Assembly (NCBI GenBank): GCA_964561235.1
Contig: CAZLOV010000034.1
Coordinates: forward strand, 1 to 18,600
Source of the DNA: JBCBSP01 sp964561235
GTDB lineage: Bacteria; Pseudomonadota; Alphaproteobacteria; Caulobacterales; Maricaulaceae
Direction of reading: 5' to 3'
DNA length: 18,600 nt
In this document: in pieces, positions 1 through 9,407 of the stretch
Layout of the letters: every line of letters begins with the position of its first letter
How positions within the stretch are numbered: the stretch's first letter is position 1
Position numbers and translations under genes: made by a program
The notes under the pieces: generated by a model
The model's input: the letters and a program-made list of their open reading frames with translations, nothing else
Database searches by the model: none
Told to the model about the DNA's origin: nothing

Positions 1-547
1 CGAAAGCGGCGCGGCCCGACCAGGCGCTCTGGAACAGGATCTCCCCGGCGTTCGCCGGCGCAGCCTTGTTGACGATGAAACGGACATCGCCCGAGCCGGG
101 CGTCACGTCGTCATGGGAGAAGAGCACGGCGTCGCTCTTCACGGCGAAGCGGTTGATCGCGTCGGCGCTCGTGTTGACGCCCAGCCGGTCAAGCGCATCG
201 GCCGCCGCCGACAGCGGAACCCATCCGGCGCCGTCATGCACGACGGCGCGCGCCGCACTCTTGTCCCACGCGATGAAGCCCGCCTGCGGAACCGCGAACC
301 GCAAGCCCTCCGGATGCCAGGTCGCGATCTCTCCCGCATGGCCCGCCCAGGCCCCTTGCGGGTCCGGACCGGCCGCCCAGCTCGCGCCGGGCGCAGGCTC
401 CGGCGGAGGGGAGGACGCAGAAAGCGCCTCCAGCGCGAGCTGGACGATGCCGTCGAGGCGCATCAGCGCTTCATTGACGGTGACGTGCTTCTGCGCCTGG
501 GCCGGCATGACATAGGGCAGCGCGTGGCGGGGGGTCTGATCGGTCAT
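1..547 (-). CDS. DUF2793 domain protein, C-terminus beyond the window
   Basis: The minus strand opens with ATG at 547-545 and stays open for 182 codons to the window edge, so the C-terminal end is missing. The start of the protein reads MTDQTPRHALPYVMPAQAQK, followed by HVTVNEALMRLD. This LPY-x-MPAQAQKHVT-x-NEAL signature near residues 10-31 is typical of DUF2793 proteins. A second block (GAWAGHAGEIATW near residues 65-77, then a W/G-rich stretch) also fits that family. DUF2793 proteins are often found in phage-like or gene-transfer-agent-like tail contexts of alphaproteobacteria, but the molecular role is not established, and no other phage gene is visible here. It lies on the same strand as the phosphomannomutase upstream, 86 bp apart, with a GC-rich hairpin between them, so it may be separately transcribed. 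Family assignment is fairly sure; function is unknown. Confidence 0.75.
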   Translation of the reverse strand, partial: MTDQTPRHALPYVMPAQAQKHVTVNEALMRLDGIVQLALEALSASSPPPEPAPGASWAAGPDPQGAWAGHAGEIATWHPEGLRFAVPQAGFIAWDKSAARAVVHDGAGWVPLSAAADALDRLGVNTSADAINRFAVKSDAVLFSHDDVTPGSGDVRFIVNKAAPANAGEILFQSAWSGRAAF

Positions 548-601
548 TGCGGCGTTCCCGGCTTGCACGAGGATGCGCAAGCCTAAGCCGGCCGGCCGGA
601 C

Positions 602-629
602 CCGGGGACGCCGCGGCGTCTGTCCCCGG
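602..629 (-). terminator. GC-rich hairpin after the phosphomannomutase gene, possible terminator
   Basis: A perfect 8-bp inverted repeat (CCGGGGAC at 602-609, GTCCCCGG at 622-629) sits 4 bases beyond the phosphomannomutase stop. The minus-strand sequence that follows has no T-run, so intrinsic termination is uncertain; it could instead protect the 3' end of the mRNA. Confidence 0.35.
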
Positions 630-633
630 CCGC

Positions 634-2154
634 TCAGAGCTCCTGGTCGAAGGCGCCGATCTCGGGATGACGCGCAAGTTCGCCCTTCACCGCCTCGAAG
701 ATGCGCTTGACGTCGTCGTGGCTGTCGGGGCTCTCGATGACGACGACGAGGTTGGGCTTGTTCGAGGATGCGCGCACCAGCGCCCAGGCGCCGCCCTCAA
801 GCGAGAAGCGCACGCCGTTGACCGTGTTGACCTCGGTGAGCTTGCGGCCGGCGAAGAGCGCGCCATCCTCCTTCAGGCGGCGCACGTCGGCGACGATCCG
901 GTCGACGACGGCGTATTTCTCCTCGTCCGCGCAGTAGGGCGACATGGTCGGCGAGCCGTAGGAGACCGGCAGGTCGCGCTTGAGGTCGGCCATCGACTTG
1001 TCGGGATTGTTCTGCAGCATCTCCAGGATGCAGCGCGCGGCGACGAGCCCGTCGTCATAGCCCCGGCCGACAGGGGGTTGCAGGAAATAGTGGCCGGACT
1101 TCTCAAAGCCGGCCAGCGCGCCGATCTCGTTGGCGCGGCGCTTGATGTAGGAATGGCCGGTCTTCCAGTACTCCGTCGAGGCGCCGTTGGCCTCGAGCAC
1201 GGGATCGATCGCAAACAGGCCGGTCGACTTCACGTCGACGACGAACTTCGCCCCCGCATGCCGGGCGGAGAGATCCCGCGCCAGCATCAGACCGACCTTG
1301 TCGGCGAAGATCTCCTCGCCCTCGTCGTCGACCACCCCGCAGCGGTCGCCGTCGCCGTCGAAAGCCAGCCCGATGTCGGCGCCGTGGGCCTTCACCGCCT
1401 CGGCGACGGCGTGCAGCATCGCCATGTCCTCAGGGTTCGGGTTGTAGCGCGGGAAGGTGTGGTCGAGTTCCGCGTCAAGCGGGATGACCTCCGCGCCCAT
1501 CATCGACAGGGCTTCAGGCGCGAACGCGCCCGCCGTGCCGTTGCCGCACGCGGCGACGACCTTGAGCGGGCGCTTGAGCGAGAGGCCGGAGGCGACATCG
1601 GCGACATAGCGTTCGCGCACGCCGGTCTCGCGCACATAGCCGCCGCCGGAGCGCGCTTCGCCCTCGCCCTTGAGCACGATGTCGCGCAGCCGCTCCATCT
1701 CGGCGGGTCCGAAGGTGAGCGGGCGCTGCACGCCCATCTTCACGCCCGTCCAGCCGTTCTCGTTGTGGCTGGCGGTGACCATCGCGACGGACGGGACGTC
1801 GAGGTCGAACTGGGCGAAATAGGCCATCGGCGAGAGCGCCAGCCCGATATCGTGGACGACGATTCCCGCCTGCATCAGGCCCACTTCCAGCGCCTGCTTC
1901 ACGCTGAGCGAATAGCTGCGGAAGTCGTGGCCGGTCACGATGGCCGGGCGGACGCCGAGCTCATGCATCAGCGTGCCCAGTCCGAGGCCGAGCGCCTGGA
2001 CGCCGTAGAGATTGAGCTCGGGCGCCTTGGCGGGGTCCGCCCCGGGGGCGCCGATCCACCAGCGCGCGTCGTACTCGCGAAAGCCGGTCGGCTTGACGAG
2101 GGCCTCCGTCTCGAAGGCGAAGGTGTTGGGTTCAAGCGCGGCGTGCGGGATCAT
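634..2154 (-). CDS. phosphomannomutase/phosphoglucomutase (alpha-D-phosphohexomutase family)
   Basis: This 506-residue protein matches the four-domain phosphohexomutases, which interconvert hexose-1-phosphate and hexose-6-phosphate (mannose or glucose) through a phosphoserine. Visible landmarks: TGFREYDARW (23-32) at the N-terminus, the active-site loop TASHNENGWTGVK (127-139) with Ser129 as the likely phosphoserine, the Mg-binding DGDGDR (266-271), the sugar-binding EKSGH (352-356), and the phosphate-binding RASSNKP (462-468). The active-site loop has Glu where most family members have Pro after HN; everything else looks intact, so I expect an active enzyme of a subfamily. Its ATG overlaps the stop of the preceding membrane protein gene by four bases (ATGA), so translation is probably coupled. 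With kdsD in the same operon, the product likely feeds GDP-mannose or glucose-1-phosphate into LPS or exopolysaccharide. Whether mannose or glucose is preferred cannot be read from sequence. Confidence 0.93.
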   Translation of the reverse strand: MIPHAALEPNTFAFETEALVKPTGFREYDARWWIGAPGADPAKAPELNLYGVQALGLGLGTLMHELGVRPAIVTGHDFRSYSLSVKQALEVGLMQAGIVVHDIGLALSPMAYFAQFDLDVPSVAMVTASHNENGWTGVKMGVQRPLTFGPAEMERLRDIVLKGEGEARSGGGYVRETGVRERYVADVASGLSLKRPLKVVAACGNGTAGAFAPEALSMMGAEVIPLDAELDHTFPRYNPNPEDMAMLHAVAEAVKAHGADIGLAFDGDGDRCGVVDDEGEEIFADKVGLMLARDLSARHAGAKFVVDVKSTGLFAIDPVLEANGASTEYWKTGHSYIKRRANEIGALAGFEKSGHYFLQPPVGRGYDDGLVAARCILEMLQNNPDKSMADLKRDLPVSYGSPTMSPYCADEEKYAVVDRIVADVRRLKEDGALFAGRKLTEVNTVNGVRFSLEGGAWALVRASSNKPNLVVVIESPDSHDDVKRIFEAVKGELARHPEIGAFDQEL

Positions 2155-2786
2155 CCTGGTCCCTCCTCAATGGCGGCGTCCGGTTCGGGTTCGGGTTCGA
2201 CGACGCTGACGGCCATGCGCCGGATGAGCACGGCGCGGCCGCGGCCTTCCGGGTCGGGCCAGACGCCCGCCCATTCCCGGCCGTCGGCGGCGGCCCCCGC
2301 CGGCACGTCGAATTCGATGGCCACGGTGGCGTAGCGGTCTCCCACAGGCTGGGGAATCCATCCGCTCGCCCCGCTCGTGGCGGTGAAATAGCCTATCTGG
2401 ATGCGCTCGAGATCCGAGTCGACGCGGCGCAGCTCGACCTCGAAGCGGACGCGCCGGCCGATGGCGGCGGCCTCGATCTCGGCGGGCACCGGAACGGCGG
2501 CCCCGGGAAACAGGCGCCCGCCCACCTCGATGGTCTCATCCGCCCGGACCCGGATCACAGGCCCGGAATCGCTGCGCGGGATGAAGTCGACGCGCACGCC
2601 GGGACCGGGAAGCACCTCATTGAGCGCGCGGCCTTCCAGGACGACCGAGCCGCCGTCCACCTCCGGCACGGCGTCCGGCGGACGCAGTGAAAACGCCAGC
2701 GCCACGGTGAGCACTCCGGCCAGCGCCGCACCCGGATAGAACAGCCAGTCCGGAGGCGAGAAACGGGACAGGCCGGCGCGGATCAT
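2151..2786 (-). CDS. membrane-anchored protein of unknown function, predicted beta-sandwich
   Basis: I do not recognise this 211-residue protein. It has a short cytoplasmic N-terminus, one hydrophobic segment at about residues 15-33 (PGAALAGVLTVALAFSL), and then a predicted periplasmic domain of about 170 residues rich in alternating hydrophobic strands. The pattern of paired aromatic, D and G residues (FTATSGASGW, then EWAGVWPDPEGRGRA, then VLIRRMAVSVVE) suggests a jelly-roll or carbohydrate-binding-like beta-sandwich; this is inference from pattern, not a family match. The C-terminus ends in an acidic, proline-rich tail. It lies between kdsD and the phosphomannomutase, overlapping both by four bases, so it is almost certainly co-translated with them and may act in surface glycan assembly. 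Size and topology resemble LptC, which often follows kdsD/kdsC, but I see no convincing LptC sequence features. Confidence 0.75.
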   Translation of the reverse strand: MIRAGLSRFSPPDWLFYPGAALAGVLTVALAFSLRPPDAVPEVDGGSVVLEGRALNEVLPGPGVRVDFIPRSDSGPVIRVRADETIEVGGRLFPGAAVPVPAEIEAAAIGRRVRFEVELRRVDSDLERIQIGYFTATSGASGWIPQPVGDRYATVAIEFDVPAGAAADGREWAGVWPDPEGRGRAVLIRRMAVSVVEPEPEPDAAIEEGPG

Positions 2787-3766
2787 TTCACGCCTGCGCG
2801 CAGAAGGTCATGGATGTGCAGAAGCCCGACCGGGCGGCGATCCGCGTCCACGACGAAGATCTGCGTGATCTTGCGCGCGCCCGCCGTCATGGTCCGCAGG
2901 GCGTCCGCGGCGAGCACGCCGGGCGCGAGCGTGACGGGGTCTGCTGTCATCACATCGCGCACGCGCCGGGACAGGAGATCGCCGGCCATGTGGCGGCGCA
3001 GATCGCCGTCAGTGACAAGCCCGGCGAGGCGGCCGTCATCCTCCAGCGCGCCGACGCAGCCAAAGCCCTTGGCGCTCATCTCCAACAGCGCCTGTCCCAT
3101 GTCCGCCTCCGCGGCGACGAGCGGCATGGCCGGGCCCGCGTGCATGAGCGTTTCCGCCGTCGCCAGAGCCGCGCCGAGCGCGCCGCCGGGATGGAACACG
3201 GCGAAGTCCGACGCGGTGAAGCCGCGCGCCTCGATCAGCGCCACGGCGAGCGCGTCGCCATAGGCCATCATCAAGGTGGTCGAGGTTGTCGGCGCACGGG
3301 TCTCCCCGCAGGCCTCCTCGGCGTCCGGCAGCAGAAGCGTGACGTCGGCGCCGCGCGCCAGCGTGCTCTGCGCCCCGGAGGTCATCGCGATGAGCGGCAC
3401 GCCGAAACGCCGGCAATAGGCGATGAGATCGCCGAGCTCGGCGGTCTCCCCCGACTTGGACAGCGCCAGGACGGCGTCCTTCGGGGTGATCATGCCCAGA
3501 TCGCCATGGCTGGCTTCGGACGGATGCACGTATTGCGCAGGCGTTCCGGTGGAGGCCAGCGTTGCAGCGATCTTGCGCGCGACATGGCCCGATTTCCCGA
3601 CGCCTGCGCAGATCAGCCGGCCTTCCAGCGCCGCAACGCGGCGCACCGCCTCGAGCGCCGGCTCGCCCAGGGCGTCCTTCAGCGCGTCGAGCGCGCGCGC
3701 CTCGAGGTCGAGCGTGCGGCGCATGGCGCCAAGAAGATCAGCCGGCGCAGGGTCGGAAACAGGCAT
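2783..3766 (-). CDS. kdsD: D-arabinose 5-phosphate isomerase, KdsD/KpsF family
   Basis: This 327-residue protein has the SIS domain plus two CBS domains of KdsD/KpsF enzymes, which convert ribulose 5-phosphate to arabinose 5-phosphate, the first step to Kdo in LPS core synthesis. The SIS domain shows GVGKSG (55-60), ASTGTPAQYVHPSEASHGD (71-89), SKSGET (103-108) and EACGETRAPTTSTT (151-164). FHPGG (191-195) closes it, and the CBS pair spans about 208-327. The open frame runs much further upstream (to 4465), but that part lies antisense to rfbC and has no family similarity. I therefore place the start at the ATG at 3766, which gives normal family length; no strong ribosome binding site precedes it. 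It is the first gene of the kdsD-unknown-phosphomannomutase operon, diverges from rfbC, and faces an inverted repeat in the shared spacer. The operon contains no kdsA, kdsB or kdsC. Confidence 0.93.
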   Translation of the reverse strand: MPVSDPAPADLLGAMRRTLDLEARALDALKDALGEPALEAVRRVAALEGRLICAGVGKSGHVARKIAATLASTGTPAQYVHPSEASHGDLGMITPKDAVLALSKSGETAELGDLIAYCRRFGVPLIAMTSGAQSTLARGADVTLLLPDAEEACGETRAPTTSTTLMMAYGDALAVALIEARGFTASDFAVFHPGGALGAALATAETLMHAGPAMPLVAAEADMGQALLEMSAKGFGCVGALEDDGRLAGLVTDGDLRRHMAGDLLSRRVRDVMTADPVTLAPGVLAADALRTMTAGARKITQIFVVDADRRPVGLLHIHDLLRAGVK

Positions 3767-3829
3767 CGGGCGGTATCGGATCCGGAAGACGTCTGGAGGG
3801 CGCAGCGGTCTGAGCTTCACCGCGCCCCG

Positions 3830-3860
3830 GTCTAGCAGCGCGCAGCGCGCCTTGCTAGAC
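3830..3860. repeat. 8-bp inverted repeat in the divergent kdsD/rfbC spacer, candidate operator
   Basis: GTCTAGCA at 3830-3837 and its exact reverse complement TGCTAGAC at 3853-3860 are separated by 15 GC-rich bases, so the arm centres lie 23 bp apart, about two helical turns. It lies 64 bp upstream of kdsD and 41 bp upstream of rfbC, in the only spacer between the two divergent transcription units. The arms carry CTAG, which is scarce in most bacterial genomes. Either a dimeric repressor site or a leader hairpin of one transcript is possible. Confidence 0.5.
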
Positions 3861-3901
3861 GGAGCGCCAACCCGAGAAGCCGCCCGCAGGAACTCGCGAC
3901 C

Positions 3902-4456
3902 ATGGACATCCAGCGTTTCGACATCGAAGGCCCGCTTGTCATCACGCCCCGGCGCTTCGGCGACGATCGCGGCTTCTTCAGCGAAACCTGGAACGAGCGC
4001 ACGCTCGCCGAGGCCGGTTTCGAGGCGCGTTTTGTCCAGGACAATCTTTCCTATTCCGCCCAGCCCGGCACGTTGCGCGGGCTGCATTTCCAAGCGCCGC
4101 CGATGGCCCAGGGCAAGCTGGTGCAGGTGATCACCGGCGCGGTTCTCGACGTGGTCGTCGATGTCCGCACCGGCAGCCCGACTTACGGCCGTTACGTCTC
4201 CGCCCGCCTCGATTCGCGCAACGGCGCGCAGATGTGGGCGCCTGAAGGCTTCCTGCACGGCTTCCTCACGCTCGAACCGGACACCCGGGTCGCCTACAAG
4301 GTCACCAACTTCTATTCCAAGCCCCATGACGGCGCGGTCGCATGGAACGACCCCGACCTCGCCGTCGACTGGGGCGTCGCGGAACCCGTCTTGTCGGAAA
4401 AGGACGCCGCGGCGCCGCGGCTTCGCGACATTCCGCCGCCCTTTCCCGCCGCCTGA
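3902..4456 (+). CDS. rfbC: dTDP-4-dehydrorhamnose 3,5-epimerase
   Basis: This 184-residue protein has the full length of RmlC/RfbC, the cupin epimerase that converts dTDP-4-keto-6-deoxyglucose to dTDP-4-keto-rhamnose for rhamnose-containing surface polysaccharides. Seen directly: the N-terminal GPLVITPRRFGDDRGFFSE, then QDNLSYSAQPGTLRGLHFQ with the likely base His62, Lys72 in GKLVQV, the cupin strand WAPEGFLHGF (His119), and Tyr132 in VAYK, the likely acid. The start follows a divergent spacer with no strong Shine-Dalgarno. It is the first gene of a plus-strand block, and gpmA follows after 14 bp. The other rhamnose genes (rfbA, rfbB, rfbD) are not in this window, so the pathway must be completed elsewhere. 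Confidence 0.95.
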   Translation: MDIQRFDIEGPLVITPRRFGDDRGFFSETWNERTLAEAGFEARFVQDNLSYSAQPGTLRGLHFQAPPMAQGKLVQVITGAVLDVVVDVRTGSPTYGRYVSARLDSRNGAQMWAPEGFLHGFLTLEPDTRVAYKVTNFYSKPHDGAVAWNDPDLAVDWGVAEPVLSEKDAAAPRLRDIPPPFPAA

Positions 4457-4470
4457 GGAGCGCACCGTCC

Positions 4471-5202
4471 ATGTCCCGCCTGATCCTTCTGCGACACGGC
4501 CAGAGCCAGTGGAACCTCGAAAACCGGTTCACCGGCTGGGTGGACGTCGACCTGACCACAGACGGCGAAGCCCAGGCGCGCCGGGCGGGCGAGTTGATGA
4601 AGTCTGCAGGCGTGGAGCCCGACATCGCCTTCACCAGCGTGCTCAAGCGCGCCATCCGCACGCTCTGGCTGAGCCTCGAGACGCTCGATCGCGTCTGGAC
4701 GCCGGTCGTCAAGGACTGGCGGCTCAACGAACGCCATTACGGCGCGCTGACCGGACTGGACAAGACCGAAACCGCCGACAGGCACGGCGCGGATCAGGTG
4801 AAGATCTGGAGGCGATCCTACGACACCCCGCCGCCGCCGCTCGCCGAGGACCATCCTCACCACCCCGCCCAGGACCCGCGCTATGCCGGTCTAGCAGCAG
4901 ATGACCTTCCGGCGGGCGAAAGCCTCGCGCTGACGCTGGAGCGCGTCCGGCCCTGTTTCGACGAGCTGATCGCGCCGCGCCTTGAAGCCGGGGAGACCGT
5001 GATCGTCGCCGCGCACGGCAATTCGCTGCGCGCGCTGGTCAAGCTGATCTTCAACACCAGCGACGAGGAGATCGTCGGCGTCGAGATCCCTACCGGCAAT
5101 CCGATGATCGTCGAACTCGACGGGCTGAAGCCGGCCTCTGCGCGCTATCTCGACGAGGCGCGCGCCCAGCCCGTGCCCGCGTTCGCCCCGGCCTCGGCCT
5201 GA
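4471..5202 (+). CDS. gpmA: 2,3-bisphosphoglycerate-dependent phosphoglycerate mutase
   Basis: This 243-residue protein matches GpmA, which interconverts 3- and 2-phosphoglycerate in glycolysis and gluconeogenesis via a phosphohistidine. Landmarks: LILLRHGQSQWN (4-15) with phosphoryl-accepting His9, NRFTGW (18-23), Glu87 in LNERHYGALTGLDK, QVKIWRRSYD (109-118), and AAHGNSLRAL (180-189) with His182. The ATG at 4471 was chosen because GAGGAG at 4455-4460 lies at good distance and the protein then starts like the family. The longer frame upstream is the shadow of rfbC. The tail after about residue 215 (KPASARYLDE, then an Ala/Pro-rich end) is slightly extended. It sits between rfbC and the deaminase gene with very short spacers, so it is probably in the same transcript. 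Confidence 0.95.
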   Translation: MSRLILLRHGQSQWNLENRFTGWVDVDLTTDGEAQARRAGELMKSAGVEPDIAFTSVLKRAIRTLWLSLETLDRVWTPVVKDWRLNERHYGALTGLDKTETADRHGADQVKIWRRSYDTPPPPLAEDHPHHPAQDPRYAGLAADDLPAGESLALTLERVRPCFDELIAPRLEAGETVIVAAHGNSLRALVKLIFNTSDEEIVGVEIPTGNPMIVELDGLKPASARYLDEARAQPVPAFAPASA

Positions 5203-5209
5203 GGCGTTC

Positions 5210-5809
5210 ATGTCCGACGGCTTCCCGCCCGTCGACCGGCGTTTCATGGACGCCGCCCTTGCGCAAGCCTTCGCCGCCCTGGGCTCGACGGCGCCGAACC
5301 CGGCTGTCGGCTGCGTGCTGGTGAAGGACGGACGGGTGCTGGCCGCCGCCGCCACCGCGCCGGGGGGCCGGCCGCACGCCGAACGGCTCGCCATAGACAA
5401 GGCGGGCGTGGCGGCGCAGGGGGCTACGGCGTATGTATCCCTTGAGCCCTGCGCCCATCACGGCGTGACGCCGCCCTGCGCGGAAGCGCTGGCCGAAGCC
5501 GGCGTCGCGCGGGTGGTGATCGCCTGCCGCGACCCGTTTCCCAAGGTCGACGGGCAAGGCGTCGCAATCCTCAAGGCAGCGGGGATCACGGTTGAAACAG
5601 GCCTCCGCGAGGCCGAGGCGCGGTTGCTCAACGCCGGGTTCTTCATGCGGCTTGAAAGCGGCAAGCCGCTTCTGGCGGAGGACCCGAGGCCCGCGCTGTT
5701 CGACGCCGAGCTGAGCGCGGAACCGGGTGAAAGCGAGGACGACGCGCTCCGCCGGCTGGGCGAAGCCGGCGCGACGCGCGTGCGCCGGCCATCGCGAACG
5801 CAGAGTTAA
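5210..5809 (+). CDS. RibD-like pyrimidine deaminase domain without the reductase domain
   Basis: The 199-residue protein covers only the N-terminal deaminase half of bifunctional RibD (usually about 360 residues), which acts early in riboflavin synthesis on diaminohydroxyphosphoribosylaminopyrimidine. Zinc and catalytic residues are intact: HAE (56-58) and CAHHGVTPPC with Cys81 and Cys90. The substrate-side APNPAVGCVLV (29-39) and the domain end LLNAGFFMRLESGKPL (139-154) also match RibD. After GKPL, where the reductase should begin, there are only about 45 residues (acidic, then ATRVRRPSRTQS) that I cannot match. The reductase is not in another frame either, because the next gene starts 52 bp later. 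The gene starts 7 bp after gpmA, whose stop overlaps a GAGG ribosome site. It may be a specialised deaminase paralogue, or a RibD whose reductase is encoded elsewhere. Confidence 0.85.
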   Translation: MSDGFPPVDRRFMDAALAQAFAALGSTAPNPAVGCVLVKDGRVLAAAATAPGGRPHAERLAIDKAGVAAQGATAYVSLEPCAHHGVTPPCAEALAEAGVARVVIACRDPFPKVDGQGVAILKAAGITVETGLREAEARLLNAGFFMRLESGKPLLAEDPRPALFDAELSAEPGESEDDALRRLGEAGATRVRRPSRTQS

Positions 5810-5861
5810 CCGGCCCGCGCTAGGGTGCCGTTTCCACTCGGTACGGGGACCCGCGCGCGCC

Positions 5862-7160
5862 ATGATCGGCCACGCCATCGTTTTCGAGCGCCTGAACCAG
5901 AAGCGGCTCGACGACATCTGCGACCGCCATGCGGATTTCGTCAGCGGGCGCATGGGCGGCGGGCGCGCGAACCTCGCATACAAGGTTCTCGAAGGCCTCG
6001 ACCTTTCCAACAGGAATCTGGCCGGAGCGAACTTTTCCGGGGCCATTCTGACCGGCGCGCAGCTGAGCGGCTCAGATCTTACAACGGCGTGCTTCTTCTC
6101 CGCCGACCTGCGGCGCGCAGACCTGTCCGGGGCCAATCTCGCGCGCGCCGATCTTCGGGGCGCGATCCTGCGCGGGGCCAATCTCACCAACGCCGACCTT
6201 GAAGGGGCGGACCTGCGCGAAGGCGCGATCGCGCAGCTCGACAACAAGATGGGGCTGGTCTCCATCCATCCTTCCAACCGCCCGAGCGACGGCGGGGACG
6301 CCAACTTCACCGGCGCCAATCTCAGGGACAGTCATCTCGCCGGCCTCCAGGCCAAGCGCAGCGACTTTTCCGATGCGGTGCTGATCGGCGCAAACATCCG
6401 CAACGCCAATCTCAAGGGTTCGAAATTCACAGGCGCGAACCTGCAGAACGCCGATCTGGCCGGCGCCGATCTCTCCCAGGCCGACCTCACCGACAGCGTG
6501 CTCGTCGGTGTGAAGCTCCATCCGGGCCAGATCCGCGGCGCGCGCATTGAAGGCGCGCTGACCGAGCGGCCCGTGGGCATTGCGCTGACGGCGGATTCCG
6601 TCGAGGCGATCATCGCCCTGCAGAACCACGCCCGCTGGTGCGAAACCGGCGGTGCGGAGGGCGCGCCCGTCAGCTTCGAAGACATGGACCTGCGCGCGCT
6701 CGACTCGCTGGCGAACCGGAACCTCACCGCGCTCAAGGCGCCGCGCGCGACCTTCTACGGGCTCAACATGGAGGGCGCGCAGCTCCAGGGCGCCAATCTG
6801 CGCGGGGCCGATCTGCGCTGCGTGAAACTTGCCGGGGCTGACCTGCGCGGGGCGGATCTGACCGCCGCACGGCTCAACAACGCCGATCTGCGCGGGGTCA
6901 AAATGGCGCCGCTCCTGCTCTCGCGCAGCCGCCGCCATCACGCCTGTCTGGACAACGCCGCGCTTCGCTATGTCGATCTCTCCGGCGCGGATCTGCGCGG
7001 TCTGCGCGCGCGTACCTCGGACTTCTCCCACGCCGTGCTCATCGGCGCGGACCTGCGCGGCGCGGCGCTGATCGACAGCTGCTTCACCGGCGCGCGCCTG
7101 CCGGCGGGAATCGAAACGGCCGCGGATCTGACCGGCGCCGTCGACGTCGCAGCGGCGTGA
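5862..7160 (+). CDS. pentapeptide-repeat protein with two tandem modules
   Basis: This 432-residue protein consists largely of pentapeptide repeats (A[DN]LxG, for example ANLRGADLRG), which fold into a right-handed quadrilateral beta-helix. It has two similar halves. Each begins with a short header containing RHADF (22-26) or NHARW (255-259), reaches NRNL (50-53 or 285-288), runs through repeats interrupted by a non-repeat loop (about 121-148 and 350-367), and ends in GLQAKRSDFSDAVLIGA (161-177) or GLRARTSDFSHAVLIGA (380-396) followed by FTGANL or FTGARL. No signal peptide or membrane segment is seen, so it is probably cytoplasmic. The ATG at 5862 was chosen because the frame upstream overlaps the deaminase gene. 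Function is unknown; some pentapeptide proteins shield DNA gyrase, but nothing here shows that. It lies between the ribD-like gene and nadE on the same strand. Confidence 0.9.
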   Translation: MIGHAIVFERLNQKRLDDICDRHADFVSGRMGGGRANLAYKVLEGLDLSNRNLAGANFSGAILTGAQLSGSDLTTACFFSADLRRADLSGANLARADLRGAILRGANLTNADLEGADLREGAIAQLDNKMGLVSIHPSNRPSDGGDANFTGANLRDSHLAGLQAKRSDFSDAVLIGANIRNANLKGSKFTGANLQNADLAGADLSQADLTDSVLVGVKLHPGQIRGARIEGALTERPVGIALTADSVEAIIALQNHARWCETGGAEGAPVSFEDMDLRALDSLANRNLTALKAPRATFYGLNMEGAQLQGANLRGADLRCVKLAGADLRGADLTAARLNNADLRGVKMAPLLLSRSRRHHACLDNAALRYVDLSGADLRGLRARTSDFSHAVLIGADLRGAALIDSCFTGARLPAGIETAADLTGAVDVAAA

Positions 7161-7239
7161 CCCTCCCTCAGGTTTGCGCCGCCGCGATTTCGGGCGTACA
7201 CCGGCTAATACTCGTTTTGAGCAAAAGACCCGCCGCGAC

Positions 7240-9300
<2,061 letters not shown>

Positions 9301-9310
9301 CCGGGCATGA

Positions 9311-9345
9311 AAAACGCCCGGCGCGCGAGGGGAGCGCGCCGGGCG
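9311..9345 (-). terminator. intrinsic terminator between nadE and hsp20, best oriented for hsp20
   Basis: A perfect 12-bp GC stem (9315-9326 with 9334-9345) with a 7-base loop is followed on the minus strand by TTTT. It lies 63 bp beyond the hsp20 stop and 14 bp beyond the nadE stop. On the plus strand no T-run follows, so it serves the heat-shock gene best but may stop both converging transcripts. Confidence 0.75.
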
Positions 9346-9407
9346 AGGCTCTTCAATCTGCGCGTCAAGCGGCCGGGGAAGGAACCGCTGAGCGCATGCG
9401 GACGCGC

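Noticed and set aside
547..2334. 595-codon plus-strand open frame opposite the phosphomannomutase
   Set aside because: It is the antisense shadow of a gene with all family motifs; its translation is rich in Arg, His, Ala and Val with no recognisable domain, as expected in GC-rich DNA.
3767..4465. N-terminal extension of kdsD to 560 residues
   Set aside because: The extra 233 residues overlap rfbC antisense and have no similarity to KdsD; the ATG at 3766 gives the normal length.
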